Under the pieces are notes generated by a model, which was given only the letters and a program-made list of their open reading frames with translations, made no database searches and was not told where the DNA came from. A stretch of DNA of 64,000 nucleotides from BOG-908 sp963692875 (lineage in GTDB: Bacteria; Pseudomonadota; Alphaproteobacteria; Acetobacterales; Acetobacteraceae), in NCBI GenBank assembly GCA_965198755.1, contig OZ240673.1, positions 3,596,001 to 3,660,000 on the forward strand. Reading direction: 5' to 3'. This document shows positions 56,397 through 64,000 of the stretch, piece by piece. The first letter of the stretch is position 1; every line of letters starts with the position of its first letter. Position numbers and translations under genes: made by a program.

Positions 56397-56557
56397 GCTC
56401 TTCCCGGAACAATCCGTGGCAACCCGCGGAATAAAACGTCGCGTTGCCGCGTCTTAGGATGGCGTAACGCGCAGAGGGTGGATGTGCATGCAAGCGTGTT
56501 GGCGCCCTTCGGTGCGCAGGACGACCAAGCCGGGGCTGCGTCCGCGGAGCCAAGCGG

Positions 56558-57082
56558 ATGAGCGAGCGCGCCGGGCGGCTCGGCGCCGCCATGGTGGCCC
56601 AGTTGCCGGCCCTGCGCCGCTACGCGCTTGGGCTGACCGGCCAGCACGCGTCGGCCGACGACCTCGTGCAGGACTGCATCGAACGCGCCTTGCGCCGGCT
56701 GGCATCCCTGGAAGATGAAGACAGGATCGGCGCCTGGCTGCGCACTATTTTGTTCAACGCCTTCGTCGACGACCGGCGGCAGCTTCGCCATCGGGTCGAA
56801 ACCGTGGAGACCGAGTTCCTGGAGACTCTGCCTGACCTAGGCCACGATCCGCGGAGGCGGCTAGAGTTGCAGCAGGTGCTGCGCGTCGCGTCCACGCTCA
56901 CGCCGCAGCATCGCCAGGTGCTTCTCCTGGTGGGCGTGGAAGGGTTGAGCTACCGCGAAGTAGCCGAGGAGATCGGCGTTCCCGTGGGCACCGTCATGTC
57001 GCGCCTGGCACGCGCGCGCGACCAGTTGCGGGTTGCGCTGGACACCGGCGCACGCCAAGCCGGCGCGGCAGCCACAGGATGA
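56558..57082 (+). CDS. ECF-type RNA polymerase sigma factor
   Basis: The protein has 174 residues. Region 2 covers about 10-75 (ADDLVQDCIERALRRL, IGAWLRTILFNAFVDDRR) and region 4 about 105-160 (LTPQHRQVLLLVGVEGLSYREVAEEIGVPVGTVMSRLARAR). Its stop overlaps the anti-sigma start (ATGA), so the two are a regulatory pair. The ligand or stress is unknown. The nearby DUF1302 gene might be a target, which is only a guess. Confidence 0.93.
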   Translation: MSERAGRLGAAMVAQLPALRRYALGLTGQHASADDLVQDCIERALRRLASLEDEDRIGAWLRTILFNAFVDDRRQLRHRVETVETEFLETLPDLGHDPRRRLELQQVLRVASTLTPQHRQVLLLVGVEGLSYREVAEEIGVPVGTVMSRLARARDQLRVALDTGARQAGAAATG

Positions 57083-57816
57083 GCCCCATCCAGCCGGTCA
57101 ACGAGGACGAGTTGCACGCCTTCGTGGACGGCGCGCTACAGACCGCGCGCCAGGACGAGGTGGCCGCCATCCTGCGCGCGGACCCGGCGCTCGCCGCCAG
57201 AGTGGCCGGCTATGCGCGCGACCGCGACCTTCTGCGTGAGGCGGCAACGCACCTGTCAGCAGGTCCGCTTCCGTCGGGGTGGGCCGCGCAGATCGAAGCG
57301 GCAACCGCGCGCCGACGTCCGGTGCGTTTGGGCCGGCGCTACGCCATCGCCGCCAGCGTGGCCGTGGCAGTCGGAGCTGCGGCGGCCGTAAGGTGGTGGC
57401 CCGGCGGAGACACGATCCTGACGGATGCTTTGGCAGTCAGAGATGGCGCCGCTGCCGGAGGCCGCGCACTGCCGGCGGCTCTGCTGGCGGACGCCGCCGC
57501 GCGTGACGCGCAGTTGGCCTCGGCGATCGGGCTGCCCGTACATGCGCCCGACCTGCAGCGTTTCGGCTTCCAATTGACAGCCATGCACATGTTCACGCAC
57601 GGGGCGCAGTTGCGCTACGCCGACCGCGGCCGACGCGACCTTACCATCTACGTGCGGCCGTCAGACGGAACGGTCAGGTTCGACATGCTGCGGCAAGGGG
57701 CACAGCGGATCTGCATCTGGCAGGACAACGTTGTTGGTGCCGTCATCGTGGCGCCGCTATCGGCAGGCGAGATGATGCGGGTGGCGAGCAAGGCTTACGG
57801 GGATCTCGACCTTTGA
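57079..57816 (+). CDS. Transmembrane anti-sigma factor
   Basis: The protein has 245 residues. An N-terminal cytoplasmic anti-sigma domain (EDELHAFVDGALQTARQDEV) lacks the full zinc HxxxCxxC motif. One membrane helix lies at about residues 90-110 (YAIAASVAVAVGAAAAVRW). A periplasmic domain of about 135 residues has RFGFQLTAMHMFTHGAQLRY and CIWQDNVVGAVIVAPLS. It would hold the ECF sigma inactive at the membrane. The start overlaps the sigma gene by 4 bp. Confidence 0.88.
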   Translation: MSPIQPVNEDELHAFVDGALQTARQDEVAAILRADPALAARVAGYARDRDLLREAATHLSAGPLPSGWAAQIEAATARRRPVRLGRRYAIAASVAVAVGAAAAVRWWPGGDTILTDALAVRDGAAAGGRALPAALLADAAARDAQLASAIGLPVHAPDLQRFGFQLTAMHMFTHGAQLRYADRGRRDLTIYVRPSDGTVRFDMLRQGAQRICIWQDNVVGAVIVAPLSAGEMMRVASKAYGDLDL

Positions 57817-57852
57817 TGGACGTGTTGGAGTCGTAGTGCGATTCGTTGGACT

Positions 57853-57905
57853 CCAGGAAGAAAGCAAGCCGTGCCCATTTGAAAAAGATCCGTAAGAACC
57901 TCGGT
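57853..57905. repeat. Remnant of a hairpin repeat
   Basis: AAGAAAGCAAGCCGTGCCCA and TTTGAAAAAGATCCGTAAGAACC keep the order of a left hairpin but the stem is broken by substitutions. No right half is left. The following 170 bp hold nothing recognisable. Confidence 0.5.
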
Positions 57906-58072
57906 CTTTCCGCACCTGCGGTGTCCGGGTGCTCGCGGCCAAACCTGCAGATGAGGATGCCGGTAGGCAAATAGTTTCTGGTCCGAGTCGGGTGAGTCGA
58001 GACACGTCTGCGTCTCGGCGCTCACTGAAGCAACCTCCGCAACGGCGAGATCAACGATTGCGGCTTGTCGTT

Positions 58073-58137
58073 TTATACCAGTTGGCGTTGATGCTGACTC
58101 GTAGAAAGCAAGCAGTCCTTTTTTGAAAAAAAGGTCC
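58073..58137. repeat. Left part of hairpin repeat split by an IS30 element
   Basis: TACCAGTTGGCGTTGATG, CATAG-like and AAGCAAGCAGTCC lead into T6-GA7-GGTCC and then break off. The right part continues at 59222. The break lies exactly in the GGTCC stem base of the left hairpin. Confidence 0.88.
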
Positions 58138-59221
58138 GCGGATTCAACTTTGAAACGCATAAAGGGTAGCCTTCCCGACCGCCACTAAGGGGCGTGTCTA
58201 GACTTCCGGCAAGGGGGTCTGGATGGGCAAGCATTTGACGGCGGAGCAACGCTGTGAGCTGGCGGCGTTGCATGAGGCTGGTCTGACGCAGGCGGCGATG
58301 GCGATGCGGATCGGCGTCAGCCAGTCGGCCGTCTGCCGCGAGTTGCAGCGTAACGGCGGTGCCGGCTTTTACTGCTCCGGGCTGGCGCAGGACGCGGCAA
58401 CGCGGCGTCGGTCGGCGGCCAGCAGCTTTGCGCGCAAGATGACGCCGGCGGTGGTCAAGCTGATCGAAGCCAAGCTGAGGCGGCAGGAATGGAGCCCGCA
58501 GCAGATCAGCTCCTGGCTGGCGCAGACGCAGCAAACCTGCATCAGCCACGAGCGCATCTACCAGCACATCTGGGCCGACAAGCGCGCCGGCGGCACGCTG
58601 TTCCAGCAGCTGCGGCGCACTGGCAAGCGCTACAACAAGCGGGGCGGCAAGCTGGCCGGGCGCGGCATCATCCCTGGCCGGATCGACATCGATCAAAGAC
58701 CGGCCATCGTGGACCAGCGCGTGCGCATCGGCGATTGGGAGGTCGACACCATCATCGGCGCCCGCCAGCAAGGCGCCATTCTCAGCCTGGTGGACCGCGT
58801 CTCGCGCTACACCCTGCTGCATAAGCTGCACGCCGCCCAGGCCGAACCCGCAAGCCGCGCCATCATCGCCAAACTGCGACGCCACAGCGCACGCGTGCAC
58901 ACCATCACCGCCGACAACGGCAAGGAATTCGCCCTGCACGCCCGTGTCGCGCGCCGGCTGGCGGCCAACTTCTACTTCGCCAAGCCGTATCACGCCTGGG
59001 AACGCGGCCTGAACGAGAACACCAACGGACTGGTCCGCCAATATTTTCCAAAAGGCACCAGCTTGGCCACCATCACCCCGGCCGCCGTCCTGCGCGTGCA
59101 AAACAAACTCAACTCGCGCCCACGCAAGGTCCTCGGCTACAAGACCCCACACGAGGTCTTCTTCGCCCCTTAGTGGCGGTCGGGAAGGCTTACCCTTTAT
59201 GCGTTTCAAAGTTGAATCCGC
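58138..59221 (+). mobile_element. IS30-family insertion sequence, 1084 bp
   Basis: Both ends carry a long inverted repeat beginning GCGGATTCAACTTTGAAACG and running about 55 bases with one extra base in one arm. The element encodes one intact transposase. The flanks are GGTCC on the left and GGACC on the right, so a target duplication is likely but has one mismatch or is shorter. It interrupts a hairpin repeat whose two parts are easily rejoined. Confidence 0.93.
58223..59173 (+). CDS. IS30-family transposase
   Basis: The protein has 316 residues. An N-terminal helix-turn-helix covers about 5-50 (LTAEQRCELAALHEAGLTQA, IGVSQSAVCRELQRNGG). The DDE domain shows the first Asp in IGDWEVDTIIGA, the second in HTITADNGKEFALH and the Glu in GLNENTNGLVRQYFPKGT. 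The reading frame is intact and its stop lies inside the right inverted repeat. AAGGGGGT precedes the ATG, so it could be active. Confidence 0.97.
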   Translation: MGKHLTAEQRCELAALHEAGLTQAAMAMRIGVSQSAVCRELQRNGGAGFYCSGLAQDAATRRRSAASSFARKMTPAVVKLIEAKLRRQEWSPQQISSWLAQTQQTCISHERIYQHIWADKRAGGTLFQQLRRTGKRYNKRGGKLAGRGIIPGRIDIDQRPAIVDQRVRIGDWEVDTIIGARQQGAILSLVDRVSRYTLLHKLHAAQAEPASRAIIAKLRRHSARVHTITADNGKEFALHARVARRLAANFYFAKPYHAWERGLNENTNGLVRQYFPKGTSLATITPAAVLRVQNKLNSRPRKVLGYKTPHEVFFAP

Positions 59222-59362
59222 GGACCAAAAAACTTTTGACTCCGCTGTCGCGCGCTCTCCGGAGAGGTCCGCGACAGCGGAGTCAAAAGTTTTTTGCTTC
59301 TTTTTTTCAAAAAAGAAGGCCTTGCTTGCTTGGGACGGTCACCCTCAAGCCGGGTGGTATGA
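59222..59362. repeat. Right part of hairpin repeat split by an IS30 element
   Basis: GGACCAAAAAACTTTTGAC, the CTCCGCTGTCGCG core with its complement, the CTTCT/AGAAG hairpin and the outer end GGGTGGTA follow the element. TGA lies directly outside. Joined to 58073-58137 it gives one normal copy with both outer ends. Confidence 0.88.
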
Positions 59363-59476
59363 GAGAGCAGGTTTGCTTGAAGAAAATTCCGACGACATGG
59401 AATAAGAGCCGGCGTGCTTCGTCCTGGTAACGCGAGGCGACGGAAAGGTCTCTTCAGCAACTGGAGGCGATGTCAC

Positions 59477-60643
59477 ATGGTAGTCGGCAAAACATCCGCG
59501 CTGGCAGCAGCGCTCTACACACTCGTCGCCGGAGCGGCCTCGGCCGGGAGCGTGACGGGCGTCCACACGTTCACCGGAAGCGACGGCTTTCCAACCGGCC
59601 AGCTCGCTGTCTTCAACGGCCTGCTCTATGGTACGAGCGAGGAGGGGCCCAACACCGTCGGCACCCTCTTCAGCATCGATCCCAAGACCGATACGGAACA
59701 CGACGTCTACACGTTCTTTTTGCCAAGAGACAACCCGAAAGACGGCTACGTGCCGACCGGCGGTCTCACCAGGCTCGGCAAATTGCTGTATGGCACAACC
59801 GCCGAGGGTAGCGGCACGCAGACCACCAACACTCCCTATCACGGCTACGGCACGGTCTTCTCGTTCGACCCGACAACCGGCACCGAGACGCCGATACACG
59901 ATTTCGACGGTTCGGATGGCGGCCAGCCCAGCCTGCTGCATGACCCGCTCGTCGCCTACAAGGGCGCGCTTTACGGCACTGCCTACTACAACGGGCCAAA
60001 CGGCAGAGGCGACATCTACAAGATAACGCCCTCCGGCCGCTTCTCCGTGGTCTACGGCTTTCCCAGCAACAACAGCGGCTGCAACCCCACCGGCATACTC
60101 ATCGTCAACGGCACGTTGTACGGCACGGCGGCCGGGTGCGGGAAAGACGACGGCGGGGTCGTCTTCGCACTCGACCTCGCGACGGGCACTCAAACAATCT
60201 TGTATAGTTTCACCAGTGGGTCTGTGCCGATCGGACAACTCCTCGACTATAACGGGGCGCTGCTCGGGGTGACGCAAACGTCCGGTGTCGATCATGCCGG
60301 CAGCGTCTACAAGATAGACCTGACGAGCGGCGCCTACACTCTGCTGCACACGTTCACGGCAGCGGGCAACGACGGCGATCAGCCTTCCGCCGGGCTGACG
60401 CTGTTCAAAGGCATCATATACGGCGTCACCGAATTCGGTCCCGGCCAGGACTTCGAAGGTACGATATTCACCATCGATCCCAACACCGGCGCGCAAGCCA
60501 CGGTGGGTACTTTCACGGTGGACACCGGCTACGCACCGCTCGGACCGTTGCTGCCGTTCGGAAACGCGCTCTATGGTGTGACGGTCGACCTCGAGGACGA
60601 GAGCACCTTGCAGCAGGGCTCGGTGTTCAGGTTCAGGCCCTGA
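59477..60643 (+). CDS. Secreted GloVer tandem-repeat protein
   Basis: The protein has about 388 residues with a signal peptide (ALAAALYTLVAGAASAGS). About seven copies of a roughly 50-residue repeat follow, each with a pattern like LYGTxxxxGxxxxGTxFxxDPxTGxxxxxxxF, for example GTLFSIDPKTDTEHDVYTF and GTVFSFDPTTGTETPIHDF. This is the GloVer tandem-repeat family, probably a beta-propeller. Function is unknown. The ATG at 59477 has GGAGG 9 bases upstream; an upstream in-frame start lacks a signal peptide. Confidence 0.88.
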   Translation: MVVGKTSALAAALYTLVAGAASAGSVTGVHTFTGSDGFPTGQLAVFNGLLYGTSEEGPNTVGTLFSIDPKTDTEHDVYTFFLPRDNPKDGYVPTGGLTRLGKLLYGTTAEGSGTQTTNTPYHGYGTVFSFDPTTGTETPIHDFDGSDGGQPSLLHDPLVAYKGALYGTAYYNGPNGRGDIYKITPSGRFSVVYGFPSNNSGCNPTGILIVNGTLYGTAAGCGKDDGGVVFALDLATGTQTILYSFTSGSVPIGQLLDYNGALLGVTQTSGVDHAGSVYKIDLTSGAYTLLHTFTAAGNDGDQPSAGLTLFKGIIYGVTEFGPGQDFEGTIFTIDPNTGAQATVGTFTVDTGYAPLGPLLPFGNALYGVTVDLEDESTLQQGSVFRFRP

Positions 60644-60691
60644 TGTGCCGGTGCGACGCGCGAACGCTCGCCCGCGTGTCGCAGCAGCGCG

Positions 60692-60884
60692 ATCCTCGTC
60701 ATAGAAAGCAAGCAGTCCTTTTCTGAAAAAAAGGACCAAAAAACTTTTGACTCCGCTGTCGCGCGCTCTCCGGAAAGGTTCGCGACAGCGGAGTCAAAAG
60801 TTTTTTGCTTCTTTTTTTCAAAAAAAAAGGCCTTGCTTGCTTCGGAACGGTCAACCTTTAGGCCGGTTTGGTATGATACCCCTC
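60692..60884. repeat. Hairpin repeat with right MITE-like end
   Basis: CATAGAAAGCAAGCAGTCC begins the copy; the outer TACCAAC part of the left end is missing. A GTCCT/AGGAC hairpin, CTCCGCTGTCGCG core and complement, a CTTCT hairpin with eight As and the right end GGCCGGTTTGGTA follow, then TGA. Confidence 0.87.
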
Positions 60885-61281
60885 CAGGCTACAGCCTGCA
60901 AAGTAGTTTCCTTCGGCGTAGAAGAGGGGCAAAGTCCACCGCGGGAACAGGAACTTGGCGCGTAATTTCCTATTTTCGACACCATAACGGTTCAAAGTGC
61001 ATGGAACAAGCTCACCGCAAGGGCTAGTGTCGCTGATGAACTGTCCGGATCTGGGACCGGTTGATTGTTAAGCTTAGCGGTATGACTCCGTGCAAGCATT
61101 CCGACCGCCTGACTGTCATCCGAGAGCGCCGCGGGCTGGTAGCACACAGAGATGAGGGATGGGCGATAGAACAATAACATGGAGCGCGCCTAAACAGAAA
61201 TGATCCGAGCTGCGACATGCTGCCGTTTTGCAACCTCGACGGCCCATCTTGACTGGTTTACCACTTGGGACGTGCGCCCAT
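60885..61281. other. Intergenic stretch, nothing recognised
   Basis: This 397-bp region is less GC-rich than average. Short open frames on the minus strand (for example near 60992-61180) have no motif. No RNA gene was found. Confidence 0.3.
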
Positions 61282-61626
61282 CTAGGAAGAAGTCTTGCGA
61301 CGGTGGGGTGGCGTTTTGATTGCATGTGTCATGAGATCGAGTGCCCGCCTCTGAGCAGTCGTAAATGCCTTTATCAGCGTCTTGTTCTGTTCGATCAAAC
61401 ACGAAAGGTCTTGCTTGACAGCATACGAGATCACCTCGCCCTGGTTGCTGCGCCAGGCAGACGCTAAGGCATCCGCGACACCAAACTTCACCGAAAGCAA
61501 ATTCCCGGCCCTGGCAAAGTCCATCGATGCGAGCGCCGCATTCTCCTCCTTCAAGACAGCAATTATGCGTTGCACCAATACTGCCTGATTTTGCTTAGCG
61601 TGACGTTCTGCCTGGTCCAACAACAA
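61282..61626 (-). CDS. FlgN-like small coiled-coil protein
   Basis: The product has 114 residues and is almost all helix: QRIIAVLKEENAALASMDFA and LIEQNKTLIKAFTTAQRRAL are typical of FlgN-type flagellar export chaperones, which keep hook-associated proteins soluble. It starts with TTG-TTG-TTG preceded by CCGGAG at a 7-base spacing. No flagellar genes are nearby, so the assignment is tentative; it could be another coiled-coil protein. Confidence 0.55.
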   Translation of the reverse strand: MLLDQAERHAKQNQAVLVQRIIAVLKEENAALASMDFARAGNLLSVKFGVADALASAWRSNQGEVISYAVKQDLSCLIEQNKTLIKAFTTAQRRALDLMTHAIKTPPHRRKTSS

Positions 61627-62311
61627 ACTGATCTCCGGATTTCGAGTTGAGCATTTTACCTTGTCGTGCTGATTGCATGTTCAGATGCAAGGTCACGCTT
61701 AGTCGACGAGCTTCATCTATCGACTATACCTCTCGGTGTGAGTAGCAACTGAGGGTCATATTCCTCGCGGCCTTTTGCATCAGTTTGATTGGCCGCCGCG
61801 TCATAAGCGAGCTCCCTGCTGTCGGCTGCAACCAACCGACGACGTGAGTAAAGTGTTCCACCAGGCTGCCAAGCGAGACGAGGTGACCATGCACACTGGC
61901 GCGGCTTGCGCGAGGTGGCGGGTGGGCAGCGTCAGGCGGCAGTCTGGAAGAGGCTTCGCAACGAAGATGGCTGCCATCACTTCTTATCGTGGCGCCATGA
62001 GGATCGCATCATCGGACTTAGCTGGCTTGCACAGGGCACTGCCTCCCCCTGCCGTGCCGTCTGCCGGACCGGCATTGGTTCGAATTCAAAAAGCACCAGC
62101 GCAATGAGGCCGCGGGGCGGGTGAGGGAGGCATGCTTCGTAGCGGCGTATGTCATCGGTGTCCGAGCCCTGTTGGTCAGCCTGTATACAAAGGCGTGCGG
62201 GCGCCGGAAAACCCGTCATCGTTCGCGGAATTATTTTTGACTTGTAGGCCGATCCGCGTCACCTTTGATGGTCGAAACCGCGGTAGGCAGACCGACTTGG
62301 CGCATGACGGC
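61627..62311. other. Long intergenic stretch before the sigma gene
   Basis: This 685-bp region holds frames of up to about 110 codons, but none has a recognisable domain. I see no repeat copy. It should contain the promoter of the ECF/kinase operon. Confidence 0.3.
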
Positions 62312-62851
62312 ATGGACGCCCTGTGGGGCGGCTTCGCGCGCGGGGAGGACGCCGCCCGCGAAAGCCTGCTGGCGTTGCACTACCAGGAGTTCCGCGCGGT
62401 CGCCCGGCGAGTACTGCGCGACGACGGCGGGCGGCTGGCGATGCAACCGACTGACCTCGCGCACGAGGCGGCCCTGCGCATCCTGAAGCTGGCGCGTATC
62501 GATTGGCAAGACCGCGGCCACTTCCTGGCCCTGTCCGCCCGGGTCATGCGGCAAACCCTGATCGACGAAGTGCGCCGCATCAAGGCCGCCAAGCGGCAGA
62601 TGCCCGACGTAACAACCTGGCTGGACGGGCCGGAGCCGCAGCACCTGCTGCCGATCGACCGGCTGGACGACGCGCTGACAGCTTTGTTTGCGATCGACGC
62701 GGATCGCGCGCGCGTGGTGGAACTGCGGTTCTATGGCGGCCTGACGATTGCGGAGATCGCGCGGGAAATCGGCCAATCGGAGAGCACGGTGGAGCGGCGG
62801 TGGCGGTCGGCCCGCGCCTGGCTTCTGGCGGAGCTGGCCGATGATGCGTGA
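62312..62851 (+). CDS. ECF-type sigma factor of the kinase-linked group
   Basis: The protein has about 179 residues. Region 2 has RESLLALHYQEFRAVARRVL and QPTDLAHEAALRILKL; region 4 has RVVELRFYGGLTIAEIAREIGQSESTVERRWRSARAWL. This is the ECF subgroup that is genetically linked to serine/threonine kinases. The kinase gene overlaps its end. The ATG at 62312 is preferred; a TTG at 62297 is an alternative. Confidence 0.9.
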   Translation: MDALWGGFARGEDAARESLLALHYQEFRAVARRVLRDDGGRLAMQPTDLAHEAALRILKLARIDWQDRGHFLALSARVMRQTLIDEVRRIKAAKRQMPDVTTWLDGPEPQHLLPIDRLDDALTALFAIDADRARVVELRFYGGLTIAEIAREIGQSESTVERRWRSARAWLLAELADDA

Positions 62852-64000
62852 CGACGCGGCCCGGCTGCGCGAGCGCCGTGCGCTGGACGTGTTCGAGGAC
62901 GCCCTATCCTGGCCCGAGGCGGAACGCTCGGCGAGGCTGCGAACGATGTTCGCCGGTGACCCCGCTTTCATTGGCTCGGTAGAACGGCTGTTCGCCGCTC
63001 AACGCGACGCTCACCTGATGCGCACCTGCCTGCCCGAGCCCGGGGCACTGCCGAGCCTCGCAACATTGCCTGAACGCGTTGGCGCCTACCGGCTTGCCGG
63101 GGAGATCGGCTCTGGCGGCATGGGCAGCGTGCATCGCGCCGAGCGTGTCGAAGGTGGGTTCGAGCAGGTCGTCGCCATCAAGCTGATCCGTGGTGGGTTG
63201 TTCTCCCGCGCGGCGGCCGAGCGGTTCGCCCAGGAACGCGAAATCCTCGCGCGCCTGCACCATCCGCATGTGACACGGCTGTACGACGGCGGCGTGACCC
63301 CAGACGGCCAGAGCTACATCGTGATGGAGTTGTTGGACGGGCTCTGCATCGACGAACACGCCAACCAGTCGGGACTCGACCTGCGCGCGCGGCTGGAGCT
63401 GTTTTGCGACGTGTGCGACGCGGCTGGCTACGCGCACCAGCAAGGCGTGGTGCACGCCGACATCAAACCCAGCAACATCCTGATCGATGCCACGCACGGC
63501 GTGAAGCTTCTCGATTTCGGCATCTCCGCGCTGGCTGCCGCCGAGCATCCGTCCGCGGCCGCCTGCACGGACGCCTATGCAAGCCCTCAGCAACGGCACG
63601 GCGCTCGACCGACGCCGGCCGACGATGTCTTCGCGCTCGGCTGCCTGCTTGCGGCGCTGACGCAAGCCTGCCCCAAGCGCGCGGCAAAGGCGGAATTGCG
63701 CGCGGTCGTCGGCAAGGCGCGGGCGGCCGACGCACGCGATCGGTATACCTCGTGCGGAGCCCTGTCCGAGGACGTCGGCAGGCTGAGAGACTTCTTTCCC
63801 GTGCGCGCGCGGCCCGCCACGCGATGGCGCGGGCTGTCGTTCTTCTGGCGCCGGCACCGGCTGGCCAGCTCGGCGGCTATGGCGGCAGCTTGCGGTCTGG
63901 CGGTGGCCGTTGTTGTGGCCACGGCTCTGGAGATACGTGCCGAGTCCGCCCTCGTACAGGCTGATCAGCGCTTTGCCGAAGTGCGTACGCTGTCGCGGTA
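62841..64000 (+). CDS. Serine/threonine protein kinase (partial, runs off window)
   Basis: At least 386 residues are present. The N-terminal 80 residues form a helical segment. The kinase domain covers about 82-340 with the glycine loop GEIGSGGMGSVHRA, Lys114 in VVAIKL, the catalytic loop HADIKPSN (Asp207) and LLDFGIS (Asp225). The catalytic loop has HAD rather than HRD. A membrane helix near 355-375 (AAMAAACGLAVAVVVATAL) should be followed by a periplasmic sensor or TPR part outside the window. ATG 62841 has GGAG 7 bases upstream and overlaps the sigma gene by 11 bp. Confidence 0.93.
   Translation, partial: MMRDDAARLRERRALDVFEDALSWPEAERSARLRTMFAGDPAFIGSVERLFAAQRDAHLMRTCLPEPGALPSLATLPERVGAYRLAGEIGSGGMGSVHRAERVEGGFEQVVAIKLIRGGLFSRAAAERFAQEREILARLHHPHVTRLYDGGVTPDGQSYIVMELLDGLCIDEHANQSGLDLRARLELFCDVCDAAGYAHQQGVVHADIKPSNILIDATHGVKLLDFGISALAAAEHPSAAACTDAYASPQQRHGARPTPADDVFALGCLLAALTQACPKRAAKAELRAVVGKARAADARDRYTSCGALSEDVGRLRDFFPVRARPATRWRGLSFFWRRHRLASSAAMAAACGLAVAVVVATALEIRAESALVQADQRFAEVRTLSR

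Noticed and set aside
61775..62124. Two short plus-strand frames before the ECF gene
   Set aside because: No motif or ribosome site; treated as non-coding.

Overview
The window is GC-rich chromosomal DNA whose housekeeping genes (gyrB, aspS, glmU/glmS, lptC-lptA-lptB, ctaG, rnd) look alphaproteobacterial, most likely Acetobacteraceae (Rhodospirillales). That family assignment is an inference from protein style, from the rnd-lptC-lptA-lptB order and from the many AT-rich hairpin repeats between genes. No rRNA or CRISPR was seen. One tRNA, tRNA-Leu(CAG), is present.

Region 1 (1-31.6 kb) is core genome. It holds a DegP-like protease with a response regulator and a histidine kinase; an oligosaccharide flippase with a GT2 and a WsaF-like glycosyltransferase; an adenosine-kinase-like PfkB sugar kinase; an EI24 membrane protein; a bactofilin; GabT; a short-chain dehydrogenase; RNase D; AspRS; GyrB; tRNA-Leu with a second RNase D; the Lpt lipopolysaccharide export genes; Cox11; a sugar-nucleotide epimerase; GlmU and GlmS. 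Many of these genes are separated by a copy of one complex repeat: two AT-rich hairpins flanking a long GC-rich inverted repeat.

Region 2 (31.9-41.2 kb) looks like an inserted metabolic island. An integrase remnant and a repeat copy with terminal inverted repeats sit at its left edge. A MocR-type regulator is divergent from a tightly packed Nit1C cluster: MSMEG_0572-type protein, nitrilase, radical SAM protein, GNAT, AIR-synthase-like protein, MSMEG_0570-type protein and flavin-dependent oxidoreductase. Nit1C clusters are linked in the literature to cyanide assimilation and nitrogen starvation. An OmpA-like protein follows. A sequence with the GG-N10-GC spacing of a sigma-54 promoter and an inverted repeat lie just upstream of the first gene. 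No known repeat copy occurs inside this cluster.

Region 3 (41.5-52.7 kb) is accessory: a MASE1-GGDEF-EAL protein, an NTF2-like exported protein, an azoreductase/DODA-type dioxygenase pair divergent from a LysR regulator, an SDR divergent from a MarR regulator, and an SDR divergent from an XRE regulator. Between them lie gene scars: half an SDR, the first 40 codons of an amidohydrolase, and a siderophore-interacting protein fragment joined to an IS21 istB tail.

Region 4 (53-64 kb) holds a DUF1329/DUF1302 divergent pair, an ECF sigma/anti-sigma pair, an IS30-family element inserted exactly inside a hairpin repeat, a GloVer-repeat secreted protein, a FlgN-like small protein, and an ECF sigma factor followed by a serine/threonine kinase that runs off the window.

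The two most interesting signals are the repeat family (covarying stems, bidirectional-terminator-like core, MITE-like ends, overlap with gene starts and stops) and the Nit1C island with its candidate nitrogen-type promoter.
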